Positions 8,323 to 17,213 are shown, numbered from the stretch's first letter. The stretch: 64,000 nucleotides of DNA from Labrys okinawensis (GCF_002982075.1 NZ_PUEJ01000004.1:496001-560000), one strand, 5' to 3'. Notes: generated from the sequence alone by a model not told the origin. Translations and numbers: made by a program.

Positions 8323-9113
8323 CCCGTTTCGTTCAGGAGCGAGAGGAAGCGGGCGAACAGGCCGGCCTGGGAATGGATGCCGAGCTTGTGGTGGATGTTG
8401 CGGCGATGCACCTTCACCGTGCCCGTCGAGATATGCAGCAGGCGGCTGATCGAATCCGACGAGTGCCCCTGCAGCACCAGATTGACGATTTCACCTTCCC
8501 GCGCCGTCAGCGACTGGCTGGCCCAGAGCCGGGCCCGGTCGAGATCGCTGCCCGGCAGCGGCAACGTCGTCACCCGGCTGCCGGCCTCACCGAACTCCGG
8601 CAGGTCGCGCCAATGCTGCGCGCAGAGCGCGAGCACGATCGGGGTCAGGTCGCGCAGTCCGCGCACCTCCGCGGTGCCGAACGGCCCCGAGGCGGCCAGG
8701 CGCATCAGCGACCATACCACCGAGGTCTGTTCGGGGAGCTGAACGAAGAAGCCGACCTCCTCGGCCAGGCCCGTCTGACTGTAATAGGAGCGAAAATACT
8801 CGCTGGTGTAGAACCGGTCGGGCGCCAGCTCACGCATGCGCCGGAAGCCTTCGCATCCCCCGATCGCGGCGCGATGGAAGGGGTCGAGCAGGTAGGCGCC
8901 ATCCTGGTAGAGAGCCACGAAGACATGGCTCTCGGCGGGCGAGAAGGTCTCGTACAGCATCGGCGGCCGAGCCGAGCCGCGATAGGCGAACACCACACTG
9001 TGGTCGAACCGCGCATGCAGGCCGAGCCAAGCCAGCAAGGCGCGCTCGAAGTCACCCGAACCGCCGCGCCCCGCCGCCTTTATCGCGTCTGCCAGCGCCG
9101 TGGATGCCGCCAA
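8319..9113 (-). CDS. LuxR-family helix-turn-helix regulator
   Basis: About 264 residues. The C-terminal LuxR HTH is clear (LTAREGEIVNLVLQGHSSDSI, then STGTVKVHRRNIHHKLGI). The N-terminal ~180 residues form a GAF/autoinducer-like sensory region without a recognisable ligand motif. A TTG at 9113 gives the usual length; no better ATG/GTG lies in frame near it, so the exact start is uncertain. It is divergent from a polyamine-type ABC operon, with a dyad at 9166-9187 between them, and is likely its activator. Its end overlaps the upstream methyltransferase gene by four bases (convergent). Confidence 0.82.
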   Translation of the reverse strand: MAASTALADAIKAAGRGGSGDFERALLAWLGLHARFDHSVVFAYRGSARPPMLYETFSPAESHVFVALYQDGAYLLDPFHRAAIGGCEGFRRMRELAPDRFYTSEYFRSYYSQTGLAEEVGFFVQLPEQTSVVWSLMRLAASGPFGTAEVRGLRDLTPIVLALCAQHWRDLPEFGEAGSRVTTLPLPGSDLDRARLWASQSLTAREGEIVNLVLQGHSSDSISRLLHISTGTVKVHRRNIHHKLGIHSQAGLFARFLSLLNETG

Positions 9114-9165
9114 ATTATGCCTGGAGCTGCCGATTTCTACCCCCTGTGCTGAACAAACATGCAGG

Positions 9166-9187
9166 ATATACCCCCTGTTGGGTATAT
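9166..9187. promoter_or_regulatory. Candidate LuxR-type operator: 8-bp inverted repeat
   Basis: ATATACCC (9166-9173) and GGGTATAT (9180-9187) form a perfect dyad around CCTGTT. A second TACCCCCTGT word occurs about 30 bp away at 9139-9148, giving a direct repeat of part of the site. The position in the gap between the regulator and the ABC operon suggests the binding site of the divergent LuxR protein. Confidence 0.6.
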
Positions 9188-9294
9188 ACGATAGGAAATC
9201 GGCTCTGCTAGCTTTCCTTTCGCATAAGGGCCGAAAAGCAAGAACAACCGGCCGGAACGATAAGGCCCGGCATCGACCGAGGGGACCAGCGCGG

Positions 9295-10383
9295 ATGAAC
9301 GATACGACCTCGCCCGACATCGAGTTTCGCGCCGTTGCCAAGCGCTATGGCGAGGTCACTGCGGTGCATGGCATCGACCTCGCCATTCCCAGCGGCGCTT
9401 TCGTCGCATTGCTCGGGCCCTCGGGCTGCGGCAAGACCACCTGCCTGCGCATGATCGGCGGTTTCGAACAGCCGAGCAGCGGCCAGGTGATGATCCGTGG
9501 CCAGGACATGGCGGGCACGCCGCCCTATCGCCGCCCGGTCAACATGGTCTTCCAGCAATATGCCCTGTTTCCGCATCTGAGCGTCGGCGACAACATTGCC
9601 TATGGCCTGCGCCAGGCCCGGCCCCGCCTGCCAGGCTCGGAGATCGCCCGGCGCGTCGACGAGGCGCTCGCCATGGTGCGCCTCTCCGGCTATGGCCGCC
9701 GGCGCATCCACGAGCTCTCCGGCGGCCAGCAGCAGCGCGTCGCGCTGGCCCGCGCGCTGGTCAACAAGCCCGCCGTGCTGCTGCTCGACGAACCGCTCGC
9801 CGCTCTCGACAAGAAGCTGCGCACCGAGATGCAGCTCGAGCTGCAGAACCTGCAGAGGTCCCTCGGCATCACCTTCGTGCTCGTCACCCATGACCAGGAA
9901 GAGGCGCTCTCGATGAGCGATCTCGTCTGCGTGATGAACAAGGGCCATATCGTCCAGACCGGGGCACCCAGTCAGATCTATGACAATCCTGCCGACCTCT
10001 TCGTCGCCGATTTCGTCGGAAAGTCCAATTTCCTCGACGGCAAGGTCACCGAGGTCGACGGGAAGGCGGCCAGCATCGTGCTGGCCGACGGCACCACGCT
10101 CCAGGCCCGCAGCCATGCCCCGCTTCGGCCCGGCCAAGCCGCGCGCGTCAGCATCCGCCCTGAAGCCATGCGCCTGGAAGCCGGCGACGGACCGAGCCTG
10201 CGCGGCACCGTGCACAACCGCATCTTTCTCGGTTCGACGGCCGAATATGCCATCGACGTCAAGGACGTCGGCACAATCCTGGTCGCCGCCGACCACCTGG
10301 CGCAGGGCCCGGGCCTCAAGGGACCTGGCGACAGCGTCTCGATCGGCTTCGCACCGGGAGCACCACTCGCCTTCGCCGCCTGA
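9295..10383 (+). CDS. ABC transporter ATP-binding protein, PotA type
   Basis: A 362-residue cytoplasmic ATPase that powers polyamine-type uptake. Walker A GPSGCGKTT is at ~residue 41, the signature LSGGQQQR at ~141, Walker B VLLLDEP at ~163, and the H-loop VTHDQEEAL follows. A C-terminal TOBE-type regulatory domain (about residues 280-360, with VSIRPEAMRLE) is typical of the PotA/FbpC group. The start at 9295 is the first ATG after the dyad. It is the first gene of the operon ATPase–binding protein–permease–permease. Confidence 0.93.
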   Translation: MNDTTSPDIEFRAVAKRYGEVTAVHGIDLAIPSGAFVALLGPSGCGKTTCLRMIGGFEQPSSGQVMIRGQDMAGTPPYRRPVNMVFQQYALFPHLSVGDNIAYGLRQARPRLPGSEIARRVDEALAMVRLSGYGRRRIHELSGGQQQRVALARALVNKPAVLLLDEPLAALDKKLRTEMQLELQNLQRSLGITFVLVTHDQEEALSMSDLVCVMNKGHIVQTGAPSQIYDNPADLFVADFVGKSNFLDGKVTEVDGKAASIVLADGTTLQARSHAPLRPGQAARVSIRPEAMRLEAGDGPSLRGTVHNRIFLGSTAEYAIDVKDVGTILVAADHLAQGPGLKGPGDSVSIGFAPGAPLAFAA

Positions 10384-10431
10384 ACGATCCGAAAAACCGC
10401 GCAAAGCGGCACCACCAGAGGGAAATGAGAC

Positions 10432-11595
10432 ATGTCGAAATCCTATCGCGACGGCCTGCCGATCTCGGCTCAGGGCTTTGTCGACCAGCTGCTGCGCTAC
10501 CGGAGGGGCTCGATCAGCCGCCGCCATTTCCTGGGCGCGACAGGCCTGGGCCTGGCGATGGCTGTCCTCGGCCGCGAGAACGGCGTCCTGCCCGGCCCCG
10601 CTCATGCCGCCGGCGACCTCGGCGACAAGATGTCGATCGCCACCTGGCCCAATTATCACGACCCGCAGACCTTCGTGAATTTCACCAAGGCGACGGGCGT
10701 CGCCGTCGAGGTCAACGTCTTCGGTTCGAACGAGGAGATGCTGGCCAAGCTGCAGGCCGGCGCGACTGGCTGGAGCCTGTTCGTGCCGACCAACTACACC
10801 ATTTCCACCTATAAGAAGCTCGGGCTCATCGACGCCATCGATCTTGCCAAGCTGCCGGCCTATAGCGCCCCCACCGAGGATGCCCGCTTCACGGCCGAGG
10901 GCACCGTCGACGGCACGGTCTATGCCGTGCCGAAGAATTGGGGCACCACCGGCTTTGCGGTCAACACCCAGAAGCTCACCAAGCCGCTGGCGAGCTGGAA
11001 GGATTTCTGGGACACCGCCATGGCCGAGGGCTCCAACCGCACCATGGTGCATGACTACCAGCTCACCACCATCGGCAACGCCCTGAAATATTTCGGCTAT
11101 TCCTTCAATTCGCTCAAGCAGGACGAGCTTGCCAAGGCCGAGGAACTGCTGATCAAGGCCAAGCCACATCTCTATGCGGTGTCCTCGGACTATCAGCCGC
11201 CCATGCGCGCCAACGATGCCTGGATGACGATGTGCTGGACCAATGACGGCGCGCAGCTCAACCGCGACCTGCCCTACATCAAGTATGTCCTGGGCAAGGA
11301 AGGCGGCGAGATCTGGACCGATTTCTACGCCATTCCCAAGGACGCACCCAACAAGCCGGCCGGCTATGCCCTGCTCAACTATCTGATGACGCCGGAAAAT
11401 GCCGTGAAGGAGCACATCGCCAATGGCGCCCCCTGCACGGATTCGCGCGTCAACGCCCTGCTGCCCAAGGAGTTTCTCGCCAATCCCATCCTCTATCCGG
11501 CAGCCGAGTTGCTGAAGCCGCTGGAATTCGGAGCCGCGGCGACGCTGACCGATCCGGCCCGCGCCGAACTGATGGCCCGTTTCAAATCAGCCTGA
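10432..11595 (+). CDS. Periplasmic spermidine/putrescine-type binding protein (PotD-like), Tat-exported
   Basis: A 387-residue solute-binding protein. The N-terminus carries a twin-arginine signal (SRRHFLGATGLGLAM) at about residues 28-42 and a cleavage site near AHA, so export is by Tat. The mature part has PotD-like features: IATWPNYHDPQTF, VPTNYTISTYKKLGLID and the hinge YAVPKNWGTTGFAVN. It captures a polyamine or similar ligand and delivers it to the two permeases encoded downstream. A repeat-rich gap separates it from the permease genes. Confidence 0.9.
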   Translation: MSKSYRDGLPISAQGFVDQLLRYRRGSISRRHFLGATGLGLAMAVLGRENGVLPGPAHAAGDLGDKMSIATWPNYHDPQTFVNFTKATGVAVEVNVFGSNEEMLAKLQAGATGWSLFVPTNYTISTYKKLGLIDAIDLAKLPAYSAPTEDARFTAEGTVDGTVYAVPKNWGTTGFAVNTQKLTKPLASWKDFWDTAMAEGSNRTMVHDYQLTTIGNALKYFGYSFNSLKQDELAKAEELLIKAKPHLYAVSSDYQPPMRANDAWMTMCWTNDGAQLNRDLPYIKYVLGKEGGEIWTDFYAIPKDAPNKPAGYALLNYLMTPENAVKEHIANGAPCTDSRVNALLPKEFLANPILYPAAELLKPLEFGAAATLTDPARAELMARFKSA

Positions 11596-11632
11596 CCGAC
11601 CCCCTCAGGATGGCTGGAGGTAAGGTCGTTCC

Positions 11633-11759
11633 GTCATTCCCGGCGCCACCGCAGGTGGCGGGAAGGGAATCCAGGGGCCAGGGGCGCCGTATTTGCCCCT
11701 GGATTCCCTTCCCCTCACCCTCTCTCGCTTCGCTCGCGAGCGGCTCGGCCGGGAATGAC
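11633..11759. repeat. Nested palindromic repeat inside the polyamine-type ABC operon
   Basis: An outer 12-bp inverted repeat (GTCATTCCCGGC at 11633-11644 and its complement at 11748-11759) encloses an inner perfect 19-bp inverted repeat (11660-11678 with 11695-11713). The whole unit can fold into a long cruciform or RNA hairpin. It lies between the binding-protein gene and the first permease and looks like a dispersed intergenic palindrome. Confidence 0.85.
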
Positions 11760-11824
11760 TGCATCCCTCACGCTGAGAACCTATTCCGCCAGTGCAGCTC
11801 CATCCTTCCCTCGGAACCGATCCA

Positions 11825-12688
11825 GTGGCCTCCTCCCGCGCCCGCCGCACAATCGTGACCGCCTTGCTGCTCGCCCCGGCGAGCGCTTGGCTCGTGGTCT
11901 TCCTGGTGCTGCCCTTCATCGCCGTGCTCGTCTTCAGCGTCGGCGAGCGGGCACCGGAAGGCGGCTACCAGGCCGCGCTCTCCTTCGCGCAATATGCCAA
12001 TCTAGGCGCGCGCTCCACCGCCTTCTGGAACACCGCGATCCTGGCGCCGGCCGGCGCCTTCGCCTGCCTGCTGGTCGCCTATCCCGTCGCCTACTACCTC
12101 GCCATCAAGGCACCGCCCCGCTGGCGGCTGATTCTCCTGGCGCTGGTCGTCATCCCGTTCTGGACCAGCCTTTTGATGCGCTCCTATGCCTGGATGTACA
12201 TCCTCGGCTCGCGCGGTATCCCGGCGTTGCTCGACCTGGTGGGCATTGCCGATATCAGGCTGCTCAACACGCCGGGCTCGGTGCTGGTCGGCATCGTCTA
12301 TGGCTACCTGCCGCTGATGATCCTGCCGATCTATGTCAGTCTCGAACGGCTCGACCGGCGCCTGCTGGAAGCCTCGGCCGACCTCGGCGCCACCCCCTTC
12401 TCGACCTTTTTCGGCGTCACGCTGCCTTTGTCCCTGCCCGGCGTGATGACGGGTTTCAGCCTGGTGATGATCCTGCTGCTCGGCGAATATCTGATCCCGA
12501 CCCTGCTCGGCGGAGGCAAGGTGTTCTTCATCGGCAACGCCCTGGTCGATCTCTTCCTGCAATCGCGCAACTGGCCGTTCGGCTCGGCCATCGCCGTGAC
12601 GCTGGTCGTCGCCTCGGTCGTGGTGCTGCTGATCGCCAACCGCATCACCGCACGCGTCTCGGGCGCCCGGCAGGTGGACCTGATCTGA
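11825..12688 (+). CDS. ABC transporter permease, PotB type
   Basis: About 287 residues with six hydrophobic segments and an EAA loop LEASADLGATPFSTFFGVTL in the C-terminal half. It forms the inner-membrane channel with the next gene product. The GTG at 11825 was chosen because it gives a short, Arg-rich cytoplasmic tail before the first segment and has a weak CGGA site upstream; a GTG at 11792 is an in-frame alternative. Its stop overlaps the following start by one base (TGATG). Confidence 0.88.
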   Translation: MASSRARRTIVTALLLAPASAWLVVFLVLPFIAVLVFSVGERAPEGGYQAALSFAQYANLGARSTAFWNTAILAPAGAFACLLVAYPVAYYLAIKAPPRWRLILLALVVIPFWTSLLMRSYAWMYILGSRGIPALLDLVGIADIRLLNTPGSVLVGIVYGYLPLMILPIYVSLERLDRRLLEASADLGATPFSTFFGVTLPLSLPGVMTGFSLVMILLLGEYLIPTLLGGGKVFFIGNALVDLFLQSRNWPFGSAIAVTLVVASVVVLLIANRITARVSGARQVDLI

Positions 12689-13491
12689 TGAGAGCCTTCG
12701 TCGCCGCCGTCTTTGCCTTCCTCTATCTGCCCATCGGGCTGCTGGTGCTGTTCTCCTTCAATGCCGGCCGCAATGCCAGCGAGATCGTCGGCTTCTCGAC
12801 CAAATGGTACGGCACGGCGCTCGCCAACCCCTTCCTCACCGAAGCCCTGCGCAACAGCCTGATCGTCGCCTCCAGCAGCGCCCTGCTGGCCGCGATCTTC
12901 GGCACGGCCGCCGCCCTCGGCCTTTCGCGCGTGGGACCCCGGACCCGCCTCGTCTTCGATGCCCTTTTCGGCGCCGCCCTCGTGGTGCCCGGCGTGGTCA
13001 TCGGCATCGCCACGCTGGTGGCGCTGGTCCAGGTCTTCGCCTTCGCCAATCCGCTGCTCGCCGCAATCTGGCCCGGCGACGCCCCGCCCAGGCTGGGCCT
13101 CGGCTACGGCTCGATCATCGCCGCCCACGGCCTGTTCTCGATGGCACTGGTAACCATGATCGTGCGGGCCAGGCTCGGCAGCCTGAGCCGGGACCTGGTG
13201 GAGGCTTCGAGCGATCTCTACGCCACGCCCTTCACCACTTTCCGTTCCATCGTGCTGCCGCAGATCTTCCCGGCCATTCTCGCCGGCTTGCTGCTGGCCT
13301 TCACCTTTTCCTTCGACGATTTCATCGTCGCCTTCTTCGTGGCCGGCCCCCAAACCACCCTGCCGATCTATGTGTTCGCCTCGATCCGCCGGGGCGTCAC
13401 TCCCGAGATCAACGCCATCGCCACGCTGGTGCTGGTCGCCTCGGTGCTGATGGTGCTGCTGGCCCAGTTCCTGCTGCGCAAGCGCCGGTAA
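12688..13491 (+). CDS. ABC transporter permease, PotC type
   Basis: A 267-residue inner-membrane permease with the EAA loop VEASSDLYATPFTTFRSIVL and the family closing stretch FTFSFDDFIVAFFVAGP. It is translationally coupled to the upstream permease through a TGATG overlap and completes the ATPase–binding protein–permease–permease set. Sequence is of the polyamine/opine/Fe branch; the substrate is inferred from the PotD-like partner only. Confidence 0.9.
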   Translation: MRAFVAAVFAFLYLPIGLLVLFSFNAGRNASEIVGFSTKWYGTALANPFLTEALRNSLIVASSSALLAAIFGTAAALGLSRVGPRTRLVFDALFGAALVVPGVVIGIATLVALVQVFAFANPLLAAIWPGDAPPRLGLGYGSIIAAHGLFSMALVTMIVRARLGSLSRDLVEASSDLYATPFTTFRSIVLPQIFPAILAGLLLAFTFSFDDFIVAFFVAGPQTTLPIYVFASIRRGVTPEINAIATLVLVASVLMVLLAQFLLRKRR

Positions 13492-13526
13492 CGGGCGTTG
13501 CGCCCACCAATCCTGAGTGAGTGACC

Positions 13527-14288
13527 ATGATCCTCGAAAATCGCATCGCCATCGTCACCGGCTCGGGCTCGGGCATTGGCCAGGCTGGCGCCCTTGCCAT
13601 GGCGCGCGAGGGCGCCATCGTGGTCGTCGCCGATCGGGACAACGATGCCGGCGAGGCGACCGCCAGCATGATTCGCGCGCAAGGCGGCCGTGCCGATGCC
13701 GTCACCACCGACGTGGCAGATGACACGGCGGTCGAACGCCTCATCGGCGGCACGCTCGACCGCCATGGCCGCATCGACATTCTGCACAACCATGCCGGCA
13801 TTCAGGTCGGCGGTCCGCTGACAGAGGTCAGCCCGGATGGATTCGACGCCTCCTGGCGCATCAATGTGCGCGCGCATTTTCTGGCGGCGCGCCTCGCCAT
13901 GCCGGCGATGATCGCGGCAGGGGGTGGCGTCATCCTCAACACCGCTTCCAATTCCGGCGTGTTCTACGATCGGGAAATGATCGCCTATGCCACCTCCAAG
14001 CATGCCGTGGTGGCGATGACGCGCCAGATGGCGCTCGACTATGCCCGGCACAAGGTTCGAGTGAATGCCCTCTGTCCCGGCTGGGTCGACACGCCGTTCA
14101 ACGAGCCCTTCATTGCCCAGATGGGCGGCCGCGCCGCCATCGAGGCCTATGTGCGCGAAAAGATCCCGATGGGCCGCTGGGCCACGGCGGAAGAGATCGC
14201 CGAGGCCATTCTCTTCCTGGTCTCGGACCGTTCCGCCTTCATGACCGGCCAGGCCCTGGTCGTCGACGGCGGCGAAAGCATCGGCTGA
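13527..14288 (+). CDS. Short-chain dehydrogenase/reductase (SDR)
   Basis: A 253-residue classical SDR. It has the NAD(P) loop TGSGSGIGQA, the structural HNHAG motif in place of NNAG, and the catalytic set Ser141, Tyr154 and Lys158 (YATSK). An acidic residue at the end of β2 (VADRD) suggests NAD preference. The C-terminus SAFMTGQALVVDGG is typical. The gene begins 35 bp after the last permease and may be part of the same operon, acting on an imported compound. The start at 13527 was chosen over the GTG at 13521. Confidence 0.87.
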   Translation: MILENRIAIVTGSGSGIGQAGALAMAREGAIVVVADRDNDAGEATASMIRAQGGRADAVTTDVADDTAVERLIGGTLDRHGRIDILHNHAGIQVGGPLTEVSPDGFDASWRINVRAHFLAARLAMPAMIAAGGGVILNTASNSGVFYDREMIAYATSKHAVVAMTRQMALDYARHKVRVNALCPGWVDTPFNEPFIAQMGGRAAIEAYVREKIPMGRWATAEEIAEAILFLVSDRSAFMTGQALVVDGGESIG

Positions 14289-14422
14289 TACCAAGCCTCG
14301 GAGATGCCGACGGGTCAAAGCATGGCCTGCCTGCGATCGGAGGAAGGGTCAAATCAAAGACTTGACATGAGCCGTCGCCGCCAGCTCGGGCCAACTCGTA
14401 TGAAGTCTGATTTACCCGCTCT

Positions 14423-14508
14423 GTCATTGTGAGCGAAGCGAAGCAATCCAGAGGCTTGAAGGCACAGAGTTTGCGGCCTCTGGATTGCTTCGCTTCGCTC
14501 ACAATGAC
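14423..14508. repeat. 33-bp perfect inverted repeat (dispersed palindrome family A)
   Basis: Arms 14423-14455 and 14476-14508 are exact complements around a 20-bp loop that contains TTGAAGGCAC. The same element, in opposite orientation, is found at 33972-34060. It occupies the 576-bp non-coding stretch between the SDR and the symporter, where I see no gene. Confidence 0.9.
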
Positions 14509-14736
14509 GGGCGGCCTTTTGGGTTCCTGATATTACAAATCAGCTCTACTCGTCTCCCGCGCGCCTTCCGCGCGGGCGGTATGGTCCTGCCTCGCGTTGA
14601 CCAAAATGAACGCCCCTGTTTTTCGAGCAAAACACCCTGTCAATATTCGGCAGGAAACGTGTCGGTCGTCATCTGCAAAAGCGCTTTGAAAAGGCTTGAC
14701 TCGGGCCGCCGGCTGGAGTGCAACTATGTCAATAAC

Positions 14737-14765
14737 ATGACAAATCTGTCGCAAACATTTGTCAT
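14737..14765. promoter_or_regulatory. Candidate operator upstream of the symporter: 9-bp dyad
   Basis: ATGACAAAT (14737-14745) and ATTTGTCAT (14757-14765) are perfect complements, and further TGTC/GACA words lie just upstream (14727-14741). The AT-rich cluster sits about 100 bp before the symporter start and looks like the target of a dimeric repressor; the regulator is not encoded in the neighbourhood. Confidence 0.5.
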
Positions 14766-14864
14766 CCGCGTTTTTCCGACGCTGTTGTCTGATGATTTGC
14801 CAGGGGAATCTCGCTTGCCTGCTTCCCGCCAGATGCAACCGTTAGGTCAAACGAGGGGGTCAAC

Positions 14865-16136
14865 TTGAATAGGAATTTCGTCTACGTGATGATCGGTCTC
14901 GTGCTGGGCATCGCGCTCGGCATCGCCTGTTACTATTCCTTCCCCGACAAGAAAACGGCGGCCACGATCGCCGACTACATGTCCCTCGTCAGCACGATCT
15001 TCCTGAAGCTGATCAAGATGATCATCGGCCCGCTGGTGCTCTCCACCCTGATCGTCGGCATCGGCCATATGGGCGACGCGGCTACCCTGGGGCGGGTCGG
15101 CGCCAAGACCATGGGCTGGTTCATTTCCGCTTCGATCGTGTCGCTGCTGCTCGGCTTGGTCATGGCCAATCTCGTCCAGCCGGGGCACGGCATCGTCATC
15201 GCCGACCAGAGCGGCAATACCGCCAACATCCAGACGGCCTCCTTCAGCTTCAAGAATTTCATCGAACATCTGGTCCCGACCTCGATCTTCAAGGCGATGG
15301 CCGAAGGCGAGATCTTGCAGATCGTGGTGTTCTCGCTGTTCGCGGGCGTCGCCTGCATGGCCTTGGGCGAGCGCGGCAAGCCCCTCGTCCACCTGGCCGA
15401 CGACGTCGCCCACATGATGCTCACCATCACGGGTTATGTGATGACGCTGGCGCCGCTGGCAGTATGCGCGGCCGTGGCCTCCGTCATAACTACATCCGGC
15501 CCGGGCGTACTGTTGAACTTCGTCAAGTTCCTCGGCGGCTTCTATCTGACGCTGTTCATCCTTTGGGCAATCCTGATCGGCATCGGCTATTTTCTGCTCG
15601 GCGCCCGCATGGGCAACCTGATCCGGCGCATGCGCGAGCCCTTCCTGCTCGCCTTCTCGACCGCGAGTTCGGAAGCCGCCTATCCCAAGATCCTCGACCA
15701 GCTCGAGAGGTTCGGCGTCCCCAAGCGCATCGCCAGTTTCGTGCTGCCGCTCGGCTATTCCTTCAATCTCGACGGCACCATGGCCTATACGACCTTCGCG
15801 ACCCTCTTCGTCGCCCAGGCCTATGGCATGGAGCTTTCGCTCGGTACCCAGCTTGCCATCGCCGGTACGCTGATGCTGACGTCGAAGGGGGTCGCCGGCG
15901 TACCGAAGGCATCGCTGGTGGTGATCCTCGCCACCTTGCACCAGTTCAACATCCCGGATGCGGGGCTCTACTTGATCATCGGCATCGATCAGTTCCTCGA
16001 CATGGGCCGCAGCGCCACCAATGTGATCGGCAACTCGCTGGCGGCCTCGGCAGTCGCCAAGTTCGAGGGCGGCCTCGGCCCCGAGAAGGACGACATCAAC
16101 GCGCCGGAGGCGGCGCCTGTGGCGGCACCCGCCTGA
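14865..16136 (+). CDS. Dicarboxylate/amino acid:cation symporter (DAACS family, DctA/GltP-like)
   Basis: A 423-residue inner-membrane secondary transporter for C4-dicarboxylates or acidic amino acids, driven by H+ or Na+. Family marks are the TM3 region FLKLIKMIIGPLVLSTLIVG, the serine-rich re-entrant loop AFSTASSEAAYPKIL (HP1), the NLDGTMAY motif in TM7 and the HP2 stretch TSKGVAGVPKASLVV. The Asp-rich TM8 GIDQFLDMGRSATNVIGN is also present. The TTG start has GGGGG a few bases upstream. A periplasmic binding protein follows after 84 bp, an unusual partner for this transporter class. Confidence 0.93.
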   Translation: MNRNFVYVMIGLVLGIALGIACYYSFPDKKTAATIADYMSLVSTIFLKLIKMIIGPLVLSTLIVGIGHMGDAATLGRVGAKTMGWFISASIVSLLLGLVMANLVQPGHGIVIADQSGNTANIQTASFSFKNFIEHLVPTSIFKAMAEGEILQIVVFSLFAGVACMALGERGKPLVHLADDVAHMMLTITGYVMTLAPLAVCAAVASVITTSGPGVLLNFVKFLGGFYLTLFILWAILIGIGYFLLGARMGNLIRRMREPFLLAFSTASSEAAYPKILDQLERFGVPKRIASFVLPLGYSFNLDGTMAYTTFATLFVAQAYGMELSLGTQLAIAGTLMLTSKGVAGVPKASLVVILATLHQFNIPDAGLYLIIGIDQFLDMGRSATNVIGNSLAASAVAKFEGGLGPEKDDINAPEAAPVAAPA

Positions 16137-16220
16137 GCCATCGGCGGCGGCACGGCTCGTGCCGCCGCTATCGTCCGGCAGTTCTCGCATGGCTACGCCC
16201 GGATTTTTCAGGAGAGACTC

Positions 16221-17165
16221 TTGCACAAACTCGTTGCGCTTGCTGCCGTCGCCCTGCTGACGGCAGCCGGGCCTGCCAAAGCCGAGGACATGATCGGGCA
16301 GGACCTGACGGCCGCGCCGAAGCAGGACTATTTTCCGCTGGAGCTGTCCGGCGTGCTGCTGAAGGCGAACCAGGCCGGTACTGTCACGATTGGCTATCGC
16401 GACGCCTCCTTCCCCTTCTCCTTCAAGCTCCCGACGCAGGCGGAGCCACAGGGCTACGCCATAGAACTGTGCAAGGGTGTGGTCGAGGAGATCTCCCGCG
16501 AACTGCACGACAAGCCGGTGCGCGTCGACTACAAGCTCGTCACCTCAGACACCCGCATCGCGGCCGTGACCTCAGGTGACGTCGACCTCGAATGCGGCTC
16601 GACCACCGCCAATGTCGAACGACAGAAGAGCGTCGCCTTCTCGCCCGTCACCTATGTCGCGGGCACCAAGCTGCTGGTCAAACGCGGCTCGGGCATCCGC
16701 TCCTACAAGGATCTGCAGGGCAAGACCCTGGTTGTGACGGCCGGTACCACCAATGAGGCGGCGCTGAAGCAGCTCAACGACAAATACCATCTCGGCATGA
16801 TCATCGCCTCGGCACCGGACCATCAGCAGTCCTACGATATGCTGTCGGCCGGAAAGGCCGATGCTTTCGCCACCGACGATGTGCTGCTCTACGGCTTCAT
16901 CGCCCGCAACCATGCCCAGAAGTCGCTGGCCGTGGTCGGTGATTTCATCACCTATGACGCCTATGGCATCATGTTCCGCAAGGACGACCCCCTGATGGCC
17001 GAAGCCGTCAAGCGCGCCTTCGCGGCGATGGCCGAACAGGGCAAGTTGGTGAGGACATACCGCAGATGGTTCCTCCAGCCGACCCCGACGGGCGAAAACC
17101 TCAATCTGCCGATCTCCCTGCAATTGACCGAAGCTTGGCGGGCGCTTGGCATCGACGCATTTTGA
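16221..17165 (+). CDS. Periplasmic amino-acid-type solute-binding protein without ABC partners
   Basis: A 314-residue SBP_bac_3-type protein with a Sec signal peptide (HKLVALAAVALLTAAGPAKA). The mature part carries GYRDASFPFSF, the anion-binding loop region VDLECGSTTANVERQKSVAF and GKTLVVTAGTTNE, resembling glutamate/aspartate-binding GltI. The TTG start at 16221 follows AGGAGA. No permease or ATPase gene is nearby; instead it follows a DAACS symporter gene. It may serve an ABC system encoded elsewhere, or work with the symporter; the latter is inference. Confidence 0.88.
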   Translation: MHKLVALAAVALLTAAGPAKAEDMIGQDLTAAPKQDYFPLELSGVLLKANQAGTVTIGYRDASFPFSFKLPTQAEPQGYAIELCKGVVEEISRELHDKPVRVDYKLVTSDTRIAAVTSGDVDLECGSTTANVERQKSVAFSPVTYVAGTKLLVKRGSGIRSYKDLQGKTLVVTAGTTNEAALKQLNDKYHLGMIIASAPDHQQSYDMLSAGKADAFATDDVLLYGFIARNHAQKSLAVVGDFITYDAYGIMFRKDDPLMAEAVKRAFAAMAEQGKLVRTYRRWFLQPTPTGENLNLPISLQLTEAWRALGIDAF

Positions 17166-17188
17166 TTGGCCAAGCCCCGGATGACGAA

Positions 17189-17213
17189 CACCCCCGAATC
17201 TGGTTCGGGGGTG
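17189..17213. terminator. Stem-loop between convergent genes
   Basis: CACCCCCGAA (17189-17198) pairs exactly with TTCGGGGGTG (17204-17213) around TCTGG. It lies between the binding-protein gene and a converging small gene and could stop transcription in both directions, although no T-tract is present. Confidence 0.55.

Noticed and set aside
9208..11415. 735-codon minus-strand open frame opposite the ATPase and binding-protein genes
   Set aside because: Shadow of two well-identified plus-strand genes with Walker and Tat motifs.
14289..14864. tRNA or small RNA gene in the long gap before the symporter
   Set aside because: The strongest structure is the 33-bp-armed palindrome; no cloverleaf or conserved tRNA boxes were seen.
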